Positions 1 through 9,138 are shown, counted from the stretch's first letter. The stretch: DNA of 64,000 nt from Actinomycetota bacterium (GCA_021324355.1 JAJPJD010000049.1:181314-245313), one strand, 5' to 3'. Program-made: numbers and translations. Notes: generated by a model from the sequence alone, not told the origin.

Positions 1-1
1 C

Positions 2-721
2 AGCGGGATCGGCCGAGCCACCGCGGCACTGTTCGCCGACCAAGGGGCCTCGGTGGCGGTCCTCGACATCGACGGCGACCGGGTGGCGGCGGTGGTCGGC
101 GAGATCACAGGGGCCGGGGGCACCGCGGCCGGCTGGACGGTGGACGTGGCCGACCGGGTCCAGCTCCGAGACGTGGTGGGCGAGGTCGCCGAGACCTTCG
201 GGGGGCTCGACATCGTGGTCAGCAACGCCGGCATCGCGGTTGCGACCCCGGTCGACTGCCCGGAGGAGGAGTTCGAGGCGGCCTGGGAGCGCACGGTCGC
301 GGTCAACCTGCATGCTCCGGCACGCCTGATCCGCTACGCGGTGCCCTACCTCCAAGCCAGCGGGGCCGGGCGGGTGGTCACCGTCGCCTCGACCGAGGCA
401 ATCGTGGCCACCGCCGGACTTCCGGCCTACACCGCCACCAAGCACGGAGTGGTCGGGCTGACCAAGAGCCTGGCGGTGGAGCTCGGGCCCCGCGGGGTGA
501 CCGTGAACTGCGTGTGCCCGGGGCCGATCCTGACCGCGATGACCGAGGGCATCCCCGAGGACCGACGGGCGACGTACGCTCGTCGTCGGGTGGCGCTGCG
601 CCGGTACGGGACAGCCGAGGAGGTGGCGCAGGTGATCCTGTCGCTCGCCCTGCCGTCGTCGAGCTACGTGACCGGGGCCGTCGTCGTGGTCGACGGCGGC
701 ATGTCGGTCCGCCACACCTGA
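2..721 (+). CDS. SDR family NAD(P)-dependent oxidoreductase (5'-truncated by the window edge)
   Basis: This is a short-chain dehydrogenase/reductase that would oxidise or reduce an alcohol/ketone pair with NAD(P)H. The frame is open from base 2 and already reads SGIGRATAALFADQGASVAV, the second half of the TGxxxGIG cofactor motif, so the true start lies left of the window and perhaps 15-20 residues are missing. Further on are NAG (SNAGIAV), the catalytic Ser in TVAST and the YTATK active-site motif, followed by the usual PGPILTAM loop and a C-terminal DGGMSVRH. All catalytic residues are intact. It precedes a sulfatase gene on the same strand. Substrate unknown; the sequence resembles 3-oxoacyl-ACP reductase-type SDRs generally. 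Confidence 0.9.
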   Translation, partial: SGIGRATAALFADQGASVAVLDIDGDRVAAVVGEITGAGGTAAGWTVDVADRVQLRDVVGEVAETFGGLDIVVSNAGIAVATPVDCPEEEFEAAWERTVAVNLHAPARLIRYAVPYLQASGAGRVVTVASTEAIVATAGLPAYTATKHGVVGLTKSLAVELGPRGVTVNCVCPGPILTAMTEGIPEDRRATYARRRVALRRYGTAEEVAQVILSLALPSSSYVTGAVVVVDGGMSVRHT

Positions 722-839
722 TGGGGCGGGCCGGCATGGCACGCCGGGGCCCTCTGGCAGGCTGTGGGGTCGTGGAGCGTCCCAGGGCGCGGCGAACCCA
801 TGCTGGTGGGCGTGGCCTGCTGGCCGAGGGAGACGGGGA

Positions 840-2303
840 GTGGTGACCAGCGCCCCCAACATCGTGGTGGTGATGTCGGACCAGCACCGGGCCGACATGC
901 TGGGGTGTGCCGGAGACCACAGCGTGGCCACCCCGGCCATCGACGCGCTGGCCGCCTCGGGCGTGCGCTTCTCCAGGGTCTCCTGCCAGGGTCCGCTGTG
1001 CATGCCGTCGCGGGCGTCGTTCCTCACCGAGCGCTACGTCCGAGACCACGGCGTGTACACGAACTGGTCGGAGGTCTCCGACGGCTGGCCGACGTACCTG
1101 TGGTGCCTGCGGGAGGCCGGGTACCACACGGTGCATCTCGGGAAGGCGCACTTGTACCGCGACGAGCTGACCGGGGCTCGCCACGTCGACGAGCTGGCGT
1201 GGCGGCTGCGAGCACTCGGGTTCTGCGAGGTGGTCGAGACCGGCGACAAGTTCCTGGGCGAGGTCGCCACCCGCTACAGCGACCATCTGGCGGCCTCTGG
1301 CCTCCTCGATGCCTACCGCCGGTTCATCGCCGAGCGCAGCTACCAGGGGGAGGCCGAGACCGGTCGCAATGCCACCAAATCGGTGCCGATGTGGGACGCC
1401 ACCCCGGCCCCACTCCCGTTGGCAAGCTACGTCGACGTCTGGCACGGGGCCCTGGCCACCGAGTGGATCCTCTCCTACGACAAGGACCAGCCGTTCTTCC
1501 TCTTCGTCGGCTTCCCTGGTCCCCACGACCCCTGGGATGCCCCGGCCGAAGCCTTGGCCCGCTACCAGGACGTGGACATCTCGATGCCGGCGTCGACGGC
1601 ACGGCCCCAGCTCGAGGGGACGGGTCGCTACCGGGCGCTGCTCGAGTCCTTCCTGTGGCTCTCGGACTCGGCCACCATGACCACCGATGCGATCAGATCG
1701 ATGCGGCGGTCCTACGCCGCCGACATCACCGTGATCGACCAGGCAGTCGGGGAGATGGTGGCCGCGTTGGAGGCCCGGTCCCTCCTGGAGGACACCTGGT
1801 TCCTCTACACCACCGACCACGGGGAGATGGCCGGCAGCCATGGGCTCTTGTCCAAGTGCGTCCTGTACGAGCCGGCGGTCCGGGTCCCCCTGGTGGTTCG
1901 CCCTCCGGGGGGCTGCGCCCCCCGGGTGGTGGGGACCCTGGTCGAGCAGCTCGACGTGCCGGCGACGGTGCGCGAGCTGGCCGGGGCCCCGCCGCTGCCC
2001 GGGAGCGAGGGCCGTTCGCTGCTGGCCCACCTCGAGGGTGGGTCCTCCCCGCCCCGGCGGGTCGCGGTGTCGGAGAACTGGGGGTTCGCGTCCTTCGAGA
2101 CCGATCGGTACCGGCTGGTGGTCGACGAGGACGCCGGCACGCCCTGCCAGCTGTTCGACCTCGACCAGGACCCGACCGAGGACGTCAACCTGGTGGCCGA
2201 CCCCGCGCTCTCCGAGGTGCTCGAGGAGCTGATGGAGGAGCTCGTTCGGCCGTTCCTGGCCATCCCCCCGGCTCGACCGGTGCCGAGCCTGTTCACCGGG
2301 TGA
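840..2303 (+). CDS. Sulfatase family protein (formylglycine-dependent type)
   Basis: A 487-residue sulfatase of the alkaline-phosphatase fold. The N-terminus VVVMSDQHRADM supplies metal-binding Asp residues, and GPLCMPSRAS (Cys about residue 54) matches the C-x-P-S-R motif whose Cys is converted to formylglycine. TTDHGEMAGSHG is the second conserved metal-site segment. Two GTG codons are adjacent at 840 and 843, preceded by a purine-rich GGGAGACGGGGAG. No signal peptide is visible, so it probably acts in the cytoplasm. It would hydrolyse a sulfate (or possibly phosphonate) ester; the substrate cannot be told. The formylglycine-generating enzyme it would need is not in the window. Confidence 0.88.
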   Translation: MVTSAPNIVVVMSDQHRADMLGCAGDHSVATPAIDALAASGVRFSRVSCQGPLCMPSRASFLTERYVRDHGVYTNWSEVSDGWPTYLWCLREAGYHTVHLGKAHLYRDELTGARHVDELAWRLRALGFCEVVETGDKFLGEVATRYSDHLAASGLLDAYRRFIAERSYQGEAETGRNATKSVPMWDATPAPLPLASYVDVWHGALATEWILSYDKDQPFFLFVGFPGPHDPWDAPAEALARYQDVDISMPASTARPQLEGTGRYRALLESFLWLSDSATMTTDAIRSMRRSYAADITVIDQAVGEMVAALEARSLLEDTWFLYTTDHGEMAGSHGLLSKCVLYEPAVRVPLVVRPPGGCAPRVVGTLVEQLDVPATVRELAGAPPLPGSEGRSLLAHLEGGSSPPRRVAVSENWGFASFETDRYRLVVDEDAGTPCQLFDLDQDPTEDVNLVADPALSEVLEELMEELVRPFLAIPPARPVPSLFTG

Positions 2304-2341
2304 GCGCTCGCGTGGCGCGTTGCGCTGGGTACATTCGGCCA

Positions 2342-3214
2342 ATGCCATCGACCAGCGCCAATGGGATCACGATCGAGTACGAGAGCATCGGGGAGGAGAG
2401 CCGCCCGCCGTTGCTGCTGGTGGCCGGCCTCGGCGCCCAGCTCATCTCGTGGGACGACGAGCTGGTCGGGCTCTTGGTCGATCGAGGCTTTCGCGTCATC
2501 CGCTACGACAACCGCGATGTCGGCCGGTCGACCTGGTTCGACGGTCTGGGCGTTCCCAACGCGCTCGACGTGCTGTCGGGGACAGCCACCGCGCCCTACC
2601 TCATCGCGGACATGGCCGATGACGCGGCTGGGCTCCTGGACGCGCTCGGGATCGAGCGGGCACACGTGGTCGGGGTCTCGATGGGCGGGATGATCGCCCA
2701 GAGCCTGGCGATCTGGCACCCCGACGCGGTGGCGACGCTGACCTCGATCATGTCGACGACCGGCGACCCTGCGGTGGGCGCGGCCCACGACGACGCGGTG
2801 CAGCTCCTGTTGGCCGACCCGCCCACCGACCGCGACGGAGCCATCGCGGCGGCACTCGCCGGCTGGCGGGTGGTGGGGTCCCCCGGGTACCCGGCCGACG
2901 AGGCCCGCATCGCCGCCAACGCCGCAGCCGCCTACGACCGCGCCTGGCACCCCGACGGCACTGCTCGCCAGCTGGTCGCGGTGCTGGCATCGCCCGACCG
3001 CACGCCTGACCTGCGCCGGCTGGCGGTGCCGACGCTGGTGGTCCACGGGGACGCTGACCCGCTGATCGACCCGAGCGGGGGCGAGGCCACCGCCCAGGCG
3101 ATCCCCGGGGCCGAGCTGTGGATGCTTCCCGGGGTCGGCCACGACCTGCCACCCCAGCTCTTTTCGGCCCTGGCCGACCGGCTGGCCGAGCACTGTGGGC
3201 TGGCCGGCCGGTGA
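2342..3214 (+). CDS. Alpha/beta-hydrolase (esterase-type)
   Basis: A 290-residue alpha/beta-hydrolase. The oxyanion strand LLLVAGLGAQ is followed by RVIRYDNRDVGRS, the nucleophile elbow GVSMGG (Ser about 113), an acid-bearing segment VVHGDADPLI and the catalytic His in GVGHDLPP. The N-terminal pattern resembles the RdmC/aclacinomycin-methylesterase type of hydrolases. ATG 2342 is chosen because the conserved domain begins within about 20 residues of it; the frame is open much further upstream but only as a shadow of the sulfatase. It lies 38 bases after the sulfatase stop, probably in one transcript with it and the following carboxylesterase. Substrate unknown, probably a small ester. Confidence 0.87.
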   Translation: MPSTSANGITIEYESIGEESRPPLLLVAGLGAQLISWDDELVGLLVDRGFRVIRYDNRDVGRSTWFDGLGVPNALDVLSGTATAPYLIADMADDAAGLLDALGIERAHVVGVSMGGMIAQSLAIWHPDAVATLTSIMSTTGDPAVGAAHDDAVQLLLADPPTDRDGAIAAALAGWRVVGSPGYPADEARIAANAAAAYDRAWHPDGTARQLVAVLASPDRTPDLRRLAVPTLVVHGDADPLIDPSGGEATAQAIPGAELWMLPGVGHDLPPQLFSALADRLAEHCGLAGR

Positions 3215-3244
3215 GGCCCTCCCGGCCGGGCGAGGACCGAGACT

Positions 3245-3276
3245 GAAGGGACCGACGAGACAGAAGGGACCGACGA
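3245..3276 (+). repeat. 14-bp direct repeat over the carboxylesterase ribosome-binding site
   Basis: GAAGGGACCGACGA occurs at 3245-3258 and again at 3263-3276, an 18-bp period. The second copy ends on the first base of the ATG start of the following gene, and each copy carries a GAAGGGA purine run that could act as a ribosome-binding site. It looks like a small local duplication. Confidence 0.7.
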
Positions 3277-4832
3277 TGTCGGCGATGACCACCGTCGAGA
3301 CCACCCACGGGCGGCTCCAGGGGGTCGAGGAAGGGGGAGTGCGGGTCTTCCGGGGTGTCCCCTACGCCAGTCCTCCGGTGGGCGAGCTGCGCTTCGCGGC
3401 CCCCCAGCCCCCACTCCCGTGGCCAGGCACCCGGCCGGCACTGGCGTTCGGGCCGGCGGCACCGCAGGTCCCGCCGGCCAGCCCGGTGGCCGGGGAGGTG
3501 CCGGCGGTCCAGGACGAGGACTGTCTGACCCTCAACATCTGGACCCCTGGGACCGACCAGGCCCGGCGGCCGGTGCTCGTGTGGGTGCACGGCGGTGGGT
3601 TCACCGGCGGGGCCGGCTCCCTCGCCCTCTACCACGGAGCCCGCCTGGCCGAGCGGGGCGACGTGGTGGTGGTCACCTTCAACTACCGGCTCGGGATCTT
3701 GGGGTTCTGCGCCCACCCGGGGCTTGGGAGCGACGACCCAGCATCGCCTCGGGCCAACTGGGGGCTCCTCGACCAGGTTGCGGCATTGCGATGGGTCAAC
3801 GAGAACATCGCGGCCTTCGGGGGGGACCCGGACAACGTGACGGTGGTTGGCGAGTCAGCCGGCGGGATGTCGGTCTGCGACCTCATGGTGATGCCGGCCG
3901 CGGTCGGCCTCTTCCACCGGGCAGTGGTCCAGAGCGGCCCGCCAGTCGCGGTCTCGATGGCCGCGGCCGAAGCACGCACTGCTCGGTTGCTGGCGGTGCT
4001 CGGTCTGGCCCGGCCGGATGCGCTGCGGGAGGTCCCGGTCGCGGCCCTGCTCGACGCCCAGGCTCGGGTACTGGCCGGAGGCTCGGCGGCCGCGGAGGCC
4101 GACGGCGGCACCGGGGTGCCGGCCGGCCTCGCGCTGGCGCCGGTGGTCGACGGGACCAGCCTCCCCGAGGACCCGAGCGCGGTCTTCGAACGCGGCGGCT
4201 CGGCCCCGGTTCCCCTCCTCATCGGGACCAATCGGGACGAGGCCAAGCTGTTCTTGGTCGCCGATCCGCAGAACCGTCAGCCGGACGAGGCGACGGTGCG
4301 CCGGCGGCTCGACCGAGCGTTCGCAGCCGCCGGGGTGAGGCGTTCCCCCGAGCGAGTCCTCGACGCCTATCGCGCCGCTCGGTCGGCCCGGGGCGAGCCG
4401 ACCGATCCTCGAGAGCTGTGGTCGGCCATCGAGACCGACCGGATCTTCCGGATCGGCTCGCTTCGGGCCGCCCAGGCCCACGCACAGGTGGCGCCGACCT
4501 ACAGCTACCTGTTCACCTGGGAGTCCCCGGCCATGCACGGGGCGCTCGGAGCGTGTCACGCCCTCGAGATCCCCTTCGTCTTCGGGACCCTCGATGCCCC
4601 GGGGATGGACCGCTTCGCCGGCTCGGGCGAGGACGCGTCGGCCTTGAGCCAGGTGATGATGGACGCCTGGCTGGCCTTCGCCCGCACCGGCCGACCTGGG
4701 CACGCTGCGCTGCCCACCTGGCCCCCCTACGACTCCGGGAGGCGGGCCACCATGGTGCTGGGCCCGACGATCGAGGTGGTCGAGGGCCCGATGGACCAGG
4801 AGCGGGCCCTGTGGGAGGCGGCGGCCGTCTAG
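3276..4832 (+). CDS. Type-B carboxylesterase/lipase family protein
   Basis: A 518-residue carboxylesterase of the cholinesterase-like family. Key elements are EDCLTLNIW, the oxyanion-hole segment VWVHGGGF, FNYRLGILGF, NWGLLDQVAALRWV, the nucleophile elbow GESAGG (Ser about 194), a catalytic Glu in GTNRDEAKLF and His in GACHALEIPFVFG. The length is normal for bacterial members. There is no signal peptide, so it is probably cytoplasmic. ATG 3276 sits directly after a duplicated purine-rich stretch. It should hydrolyse carboxylic esters; this family also includes bacterial p-nitrobenzyl esterases and carbamate hydrolases, so the natural substrate is open. Confidence 0.9.
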   Translation: MSAMTTVETTHGRLQGVEEGGVRVFRGVPYASPPVGELRFAAPQPPLPWPGTRPALAFGPAAPQVPPASPVAGEVPAVQDEDCLTLNIWTPGTDQARRPVLVWVHGGGFTGGAGSLALYHGARLAERGDVVVVTFNYRLGILGFCAHPGLGSDDPASPRANWGLLDQVAALRWVNENIAAFGGDPDNVTVVGESAGGMSVCDLMVMPAAVGLFHRAVVQSGPPVAVSMAAAEARTARLLAVLGLARPDALREVPVAALLDAQARVLAGGSAAAEADGGTGVPAGLALAPVVDGTSLPEDPSAVFERGGSAPVPLLIGTNRDEAKLFLVADPQNRQPDEATVRRRLDRAFAAAGVRRSPERVLDAYRAARSARGEPTDPRELWSAIETDRIFRIGSLRAAQAHAQVAPTYSYLFTWESPAMHGALGACHALEIPFVFGTLDAPGMDRFAGSGEDASALSQVMMDAWLAFARTGRPGHAALPTWPPYDSGRRATMVLGPTIEVVEGPMDQERALWEAAAV

Positions 4833-4836
4833 CGGG

Positions 4837-5700
4837 TCACGCCGGGACGAAGGTGCAGGCGCCCCGGTCGATCACCACCTGGCCGCTGCTCGACTCGGTG
4901 ACGAAGACCGCCCGATCGCCGTCGACCCACATCTTCACGGTGAGGGCTTCGCCTGGGAACACCGGCTTGGAGAACCGGCCCTCCATGCTGCGGAATCGGG
5001 CCGGGTCGGACCCGCACAGGGTGTGCAGCAGCGCTCGGCCGGTGAAGCCGTAGGTGCACAAGCCGTGAAGGATCGGCTTGGGAAAGCCGGCCGCCTTGGC
5101 GAACTCCGGATCCGAGTGCAAGGGGTTGCGGTCCCCCGAGAGCCGGTAGAGCAGCGCCTGGTCGGGGCGGGTCTGGTAGGTGACCACGTGGTCGGGTTGG
5201 CGCGCCGGGGGTTGGTTCTCGTCGCCGCTCGGCCCCCGGTCGCCCCCGAACCCACCCTCGCCCCGGATGAAGGCGTTCGAGGCCAGGCGGATGAGGGGCT
5301 CGCCGGTCTCGGCGTCGACCGACTCGGACTCGCTCGCCAGCAGCGCACCGGACCCCTTGTCGTAGACGCCCACCAGCCGGCCTCGGCTTCGAACCTTGCC
5401 CTCGACTGGGATCGGCCGGAGCAGCTCGATCCGTCGCCCGGCGTCGACCAGCATGGCCGGGTTGAAGGTGCCGACCCGGTTGCGCCCCCCACCGGCGGCT
5501 CCGATGATCACCGCGAAGGTGGGCAGCACCTTCTGCTCGACCCCGCGGGAGTTCTCGGTCGTGAAGGCGAGCTCGTAGCCGGTGGGGTCCTCGGCGCCGG
5601 CCCCCACCCCCAGCGCGTACAGCAGGGCGTCCTTGGAGGTCCAGGATCGCTCGATCCAGTCCCCCCACTCTCCAGTGGCGGCATTGGGGTCGATTGGCAT
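4837..5700 (-). CDS. MaoC-type double-hotdog enoyl-CoA hydratase
   Basis: A 287-residue protein with two hotdog halves, the normal size for eukaryote-like (R)-specific 2-enoyl-CoA hydratases (hydratase 2). The N-terminal half (about 1-150) starts with DWIERSWTSKDALLYALGVG. The C-terminal half carries the hydratase-2 motif YRLSGDRNPLHSDPEFAK with catalytic Asp and His, followed by PILHGLCTYGF. It would hydrate trans-2-enoyl-CoA to (R)-3-hydroxyacyl-CoA. The start at 5700 gives the best N-terminus; an in-frame ATG eight codons upstream is an alternative. It converges on the carboxylesterase with a four-base gap. Confidence 0.92.
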   Translation of the reverse strand: MPIDPNAATGEWGDWIERSWTSKDALLYALGVGAGAEDPTGYELAFTTENSRGVEQKVLPTFAVIIGAAGGGRNRVGTFNPAMLVDAGRRIELLRPIPVEGKVRSRGRLVGVYDKGSGALLASESESVDAETGEPLIRLASNAFIRGEGGFGGDRGPSGDENQPPARQPDHVVTYQTRPDQALLYRLSGDRNPLHSDPEFAKAAGFPKPILHGLCTYGFTGRALLHTLCGSDPARFRSMEGRFSKPVFPGEALTVKMWVDGDRAVFVTESSSGQVVIDRGACTFVPA

Positions 5701-5852
5701 GTGGCACAGCCTCGCTCGGGTCATGCCACCGCGCTCGTCGCGGCGCCTCGAGCTTCCGGCGACCGAACGAGGCGGCAGCCTCTTTTCGGTGAGGTCCCGA
5801 TGATGTCGTCCGGGCGACAGGTGGTCAAGGCTGGGCCGTCGGTGCGGCGCCG

Positions 5853-6272
5853 CTATCCCTCGGGGCGCAGTCGGGTCTCGATCGCCTCCAGCGAGCGCCA
5901 CAGGCCCAGCGCCGGGAGCGCGTGGGGCCGGCACTCCCGGAGTCGGGCCGTCGCCTCGTCGAGGCTCATGCCCTCGAGCATGAGGTAGGCGATGGCGACC
6001 GCGGCGGTGCGGGACACCCCGGCCTGGCAGTAGACGCCCACCACCACTCCGGAGTCGGCCAGCTCCTTCACCCGGCGGGCGGCCTGCAGGATGGGCTCGT
6101 CCTGGTCACGCGCCAGGTCCTCGATCGGGATGTGGTCGACCGGGGTGGAGGAGCTGGCCGGGGTGGCCTCGGCGCGCAGGTCGACCAGGTGGGCGACCCC
6201 GCCAGCGACCATCGCGTGCACCTCGCCGGAGCTCCCGAGGCGCACCATCGGGTTCAGGCAGTCGATCGGCAT
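5853..6272 (-). CDS. Dual-specificity-type protein phosphatase
   Basis: A 139-residue cysteine phosphatase. YCQAGVSRTA is the Cys-x5-Arg P-loop (C-QAGVS-R) of protein tyrosine/dual-specificity phosphatases; VDLRAEA and HIPIEDL are the usual preceding strand and loop, with an upstream acidic segment that could hold the general acid. The length matches a bare DSP catalytic domain, and no transmembrane segment or extra domain is seen. The larger open frame upstream is a shadow; ATG 6272 directly precedes the domain. It is transcribed away from the SDR at 6438. The target, a phosphoprotein or small phosphomolecule, is unknown. Confidence 0.82.
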   Translation of the reverse strand: MPIDCLNPMVRLGSSGEVHAMVAGGVAHLVDLRAEATPASSSTPVDHIPIEDLARDQDEPILQAARRVKELADSGVVVGVYCQAGVSRTAAVAIAYLMLEGMSLDEATARLRECRPHALPALGLWRSLEAIETRLRPEG

Positions 6273-6437
6273 GGGTCGGTCCTCGTCGGGGTGGCACGGG
6301 GCGCCCTCGAGCCTCCTCGGGGCGCGCCGGTCGGGTTTGGGGGGCGCACGGGCTGTCGGCAGAATAGCGAGCGGATGTCGGCCCGAGCGCGCCCGGTGCG
6401 GACGGTGGGCTCCCAAGGACCGGTCGAAGGGGGAGCG

Positions 6438-7190
6438 GTGAGCGACAGACGGCTGGCCGGGCGGGTCGTGATTGTCACCGGGGCCAGCCGAGGCCCGGGC
6501 CGGCGCTGCGCCCTGGCACTGGGACGCGCCGGGGCGGTGGTGGCGCTGGTGGCCCGGGGCATGGGTCCAATGCCCGGCGGAAGTCTCCAGGAGACGGCGG
6601 AGCGGATCGAGGCCGCTGGCGGCCAGGCGCTCCCGCTGGCGTGCGACCTCACCGACCCCGACTCGCTCGAGGACGCGGTCCGGACGGTGCGGGACCGCCA
6701 CGGCCGGATCGACGCCCTGGTCGCCCAGGCGCTGGTGCAGGCGCCGGGGGGCGTCTCGGGCATCCAGCCGCGGCACTGGCGGCGCATGGTCGAGGTCAAC
6801 CTCCAGGGCGCGTTCGCCTGCTGCCGGGCGGTGATCCCGACGATGCTCGGCCAGGGCTCGGGAGCGATCGTGGCGGTGTCGGTCGGTGGCGACGCCTCGC
6901 CGGTCGTTCGGGCGACCCAGCGGGCGGTCGAGGAGCTCACCGTGGGGCTGGCCCGAGAGCAGGCGGCGAACGGGATCGCGTGCAACGTCTTGGTGGCCAG
7001 CCCCGAGCTCTTCACGACCGACGCTGGCGGAGCGGCCCCCGAACCCGACCCCTACGGTGAGGCGGCGGTTCGCCTCGCCCTGTCAACCCCGAAGACCTGC
7101 ACCGGCCAGGTGCTGGATCACGCCGCCGTCTTGGCTCGGCTGGGACCGGTCCCGGCCGAGCCAGGCGCTCAGCTCCGGCCGGCCCCCTGA
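6438..7190 (+). CDS. SDR-like protein lacking the catalytic Tyr and Lys
   Basis: A 250-residue Rossmann protein of the SDR family. The cofactor motif TGASRGPG near the N-terminus is intact, and a Ser (about 148) stands in the usual catalytic position. However, the YxxxK segment is replaced by VRATQRAVEELT, with no tyrosine between about 148 and 175 and Gln where Lys belongs. The usual NNAG is LVAQALVQ. It may therefore bind nucleotide without catalysing the usual reaction, or use other residues. GTG 6438 is preferred because GAAGGGGGAGCG lies just before it; ATG 6375 would add 21 residues. Its 3' end overlaps the convergent SDR by 22 bases. Confidence 0.8.
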   Translation: MSDRRLAGRVVIVTGASRGPGRRCALALGRAGAVVALVARGMGPMPGGSLQETAERIEAAGGQALPLACDLTDPDSLEDAVRTVRDRHGRIDALVAQALVQAPGGVSGIQPRHWRRMVEVNLQGAFACCRAVIPTMLGQGSGAIVAVSVGGDASPVVRATQRAVEELTVGLAREQAANGIACNVLVASPELFTTDAGGAAPEPDPYGEAAVRLALSTPKTCTGQVLDHAAVLARLGPVPAEPGAQLRPAP

Positions 7191-8116
7191 GGCTGGGCCG
7201 GGGCCTGGGCTTGCGCGAAGGGCCCGCTTCGCTGGCCGACCGCCGGGCGGAACGACGCTTCCATCATCCGAGCTGCCGTTTCCAGATCCCAGGGACCGGG
7301 TGAGGCGATCTGGCGGATGACCTGGGGCACGTTGTAGAGGCCGATCTCGTAGCCGCGGGCCGAGAGGACCTGGCCGGTGCACCAGTCCGAGCGCTCCGAG
7401 GCCAGGTAGACGACGGCCGGGGCCACGTTGTCGGGGGACCGTTCGTCGTTGGCGCTCTGGGTTCCGACCCCTCGCCGTCGCTCTTCTGGGATCGACTCAG
7501 TCATCCTGGTGGCGGCGCCCGGGGCGATGGCGTTGGCGGTCACCCCGTAGCGGCCGAGGGCGTTCGCGCACGAGTAGGTGAGGCCGACGATCCCCATCTT
7601 GGCGGCCGCGTAGTTGGGCTGGCCGGGGGCGCCGTGGAGCCCGGAGCCGGAGGTGAAGTTGATGATCCGGTGGTGGGCCTCGGGGTTGCGCAGCTCCCGC
7701 CAGTAGGCGCTGGCGTGACGGATGGTGTTGAAGGTTCCGCGCAGGTGGACCCGGATGACCGAGTCCCAGTCCTCCTCGCTCATGTTGAACACCATCCGGT
7801 CGCGCAGGATCCCGGCCACGTTCACGAGCACGTCGAGGCGTCCATAGGTGTCGATGGCTTGGCGGACCATGGCCTCGGCAGCGGCGAAGTCCGAGACGTC
7901 CCCGCCGTTGACCACCGCCTCGCCGCCACTCCGTTTGATCTCGTCGACCACCTGGGCGGCCGGGCCCTGGTCGGCTCCGGTGCCGTCGAGCGCGACGCCG
8001 AGGTCGTTGACCACCACCTTGGCGCCTTCTTTCGCCATGAGCCGGGCCACGCTCGCTCCGATGCCACGCCCGGCACCGGTCACGATCGCTACCCGCCCTT
8101 CCAGCATTCCCGCCAT
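7169..8116 (-). CDS. SDR family oxidoreductase, (3R)-hydroxyacyl-CoA dehydrogenase-like
   Basis: A 315-residue SDR related to the dehydrogenase part of multifunctional enzyme 2/17-beta-HSD4. It has VTGAGRGIGA at the N-terminus, NDLGV with the long DGTGADQGPA insertion, NVAG, the Ser in FTSGSG, and YAAAK. The C-terminal 60 residues after the usual DGG region are an extension ending in a Gln/Ala/Pro-rich tail. It probably oxidises a 3-hydroxyacyl-CoA, which would suit the MaoC hydratase at 4837-5700. ATG 8116 is preceded by GGGGAGGG. The gene converges on and overlaps the degenerate SDR gene. Confidence 0.88.
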   Translation of the reverse strand: MAGMLEGRVAIVTGAGRGIGASVARLMAKEGAKVVVNDLGVALDGTGADQGPAAQVVDEIKRSGGEAVVNGGDVSDFAAAEAMVRQAIDTYGRLDVLVNVAGILRDRMVFNMSEEDWDSVIRVHLRGTFNTIRHASAYWRELRNPEAHHRIINFTSGSGLHGAPGQPNYAAAKMGIVGLTYSCANALGRYGVTANAIAPGAATRMTESIPEERRRGVGTQSANDERSPDNVAPAVVYLASERSDWCTGQVLSARGYEIGLYNVPQVIRQIASPGPWDLETAARMMEASFRPAVGQRSGPFAQAQAPAQPQGAGRS

Positions 8117-8222
8117 GTGCCCTCCCCTGGTACCGACCGAACTCCGGCGATCGGGTCTTCCGAGTCGACCGCCATTGTGTCCCTCGGGACCGCCGGGGGC
8201 AAAGGTCGGCCGTGGTGAGGTC

Positions 8223-8960
8223 TCAGCCAGCGGGCGCCGCGGCCGCAAAACGGGGCGCGTGGGGCCGGTGCTCGCCGACCAGCCGTGCGTGCGTCAGGGC
8301 GGCGACGAAGTCCGTCGGCCCGTCGAAGTCGGGCATCTCGACCCAGGCCGCGCCCACACCTGGCGGGTCGTGGGCGTCGGAGCCGGCCGCGACCGGCAGA
8401 CCGTAGGCCGCCGCCACCGCACCAGCCGCCCGGTTGTGGGCATCGTCTTCGATCTTGGCATTGAACGCCTCGATCACGTCGAGCATCCCTGACTCGCACA
8501 GCCGCCGCAGCGTGGCCTCGCGGACCCCGGCCCGCACCGGGTCGAAGGGGTGCGGGGCGTAGACGACGCCGCCCTGGGAGCGGATCCGTCCCACCACCTC
8601 GTCGACCGGCAGGACGTAGGGGATCCGTTCGGTCAAGAACAGCCCGATCAGCTCGCCGGCCGGCGTGCGGATCTCCTCGCCCACCACCACCCGTATCCCC
8701 AGATCTCGCCGGAGTGCCTCGGTCGCGGCATCGATGGCGTGGTGGTCGGTGATGCACACCACATCGAGGTTGGTCTGCTCGACTCGCTCGGCCAGTTGCT
8801 CGAGGGTGGTCACCGCGTCGCCCGAGCGCACCGTGTGGAGGTGGCAATCGACCCGGACCCAGCCGGGCGGCAGCGGGGCCGCGAGCGCCGGGGCGGGGGT
8901 CCGAACCGACGCCTCGATGTGCCGGCCGGCGGCCGGAGCTGGGCGCGTGCGAGCCGTCAT
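8223..8960 (-). CDS. PHP-domain metal-dependent phosphoesterase-like protein
   Basis: A 245-residue polymerase-and-histidinol-phosphatase (PHP) domain protein. VDCHLHTVRSGDA carries the first His-x-His, VCITDHHAID the second metal motif, VGEEI a metal Glu, YAPHPFDP a third His and AGSDAHDP the final Asp-x-His, so the trinuclear metal site appears complete. Residues 1-35 are an Ala/Pro-rich linker. ATG 8960 is preceded by GGGAGAGGAC, favouring it over the longer frame that starts at 9035. Relatives hydrolyse phosphomonoesters or act on nucleotides; the substrate here is unknown. It is divergent from the acyl-CoA dehydrogenase at 9139. Confidence 0.87.
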   Translation of the reverse strand: MTARTRPAPAAGRHIEASVRTPAPALAAPLPPGWVRVDCHLHTVRSGDAVTTLEQLAERVEQTNLDVVCITDHHAIDAATEALRRDLGIRVVVGEEIRTPAGELIGLFLTERIPYVLPVDEVVGRIRSQGGVVYAPHPFDPVRAGVREATLRRLCESGMLDVIEAFNAKIEDDAHNRAAGAVAAAYGLPVAAGSDAHDPPGVGAAWVEMPDFDGPTDFVAALTHARLVGEHRPHAPRFAAAAPAG

Positions 8961-9138
8961 CGGGTCCTCTCCCTGGCCGACCAGCATCGCTCGGCCGGCC
9001 GAGGCATCGTGGGCCTGACGCCGGCAGCCGGTCAAGCCGGCCTGGCGGTGCCTTGGGAACGTTGCCAGGATGGCGCGGGCGGGGCAGAATCGACGAAGGG
9101 CCGGGCCGGCGCTCGGCCACGGTGGGGAGGGGGATGTC

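Noticed and set aside
378..2348. Long open frame on the minus strand opposite the SDR and first sulfatase
   Set aside because: It has only low-complexity Arg/Gly/Pro-rich sequence without family motifs and overlaps genes with clear motifs; typical third-position shadow in high-GC DNA.
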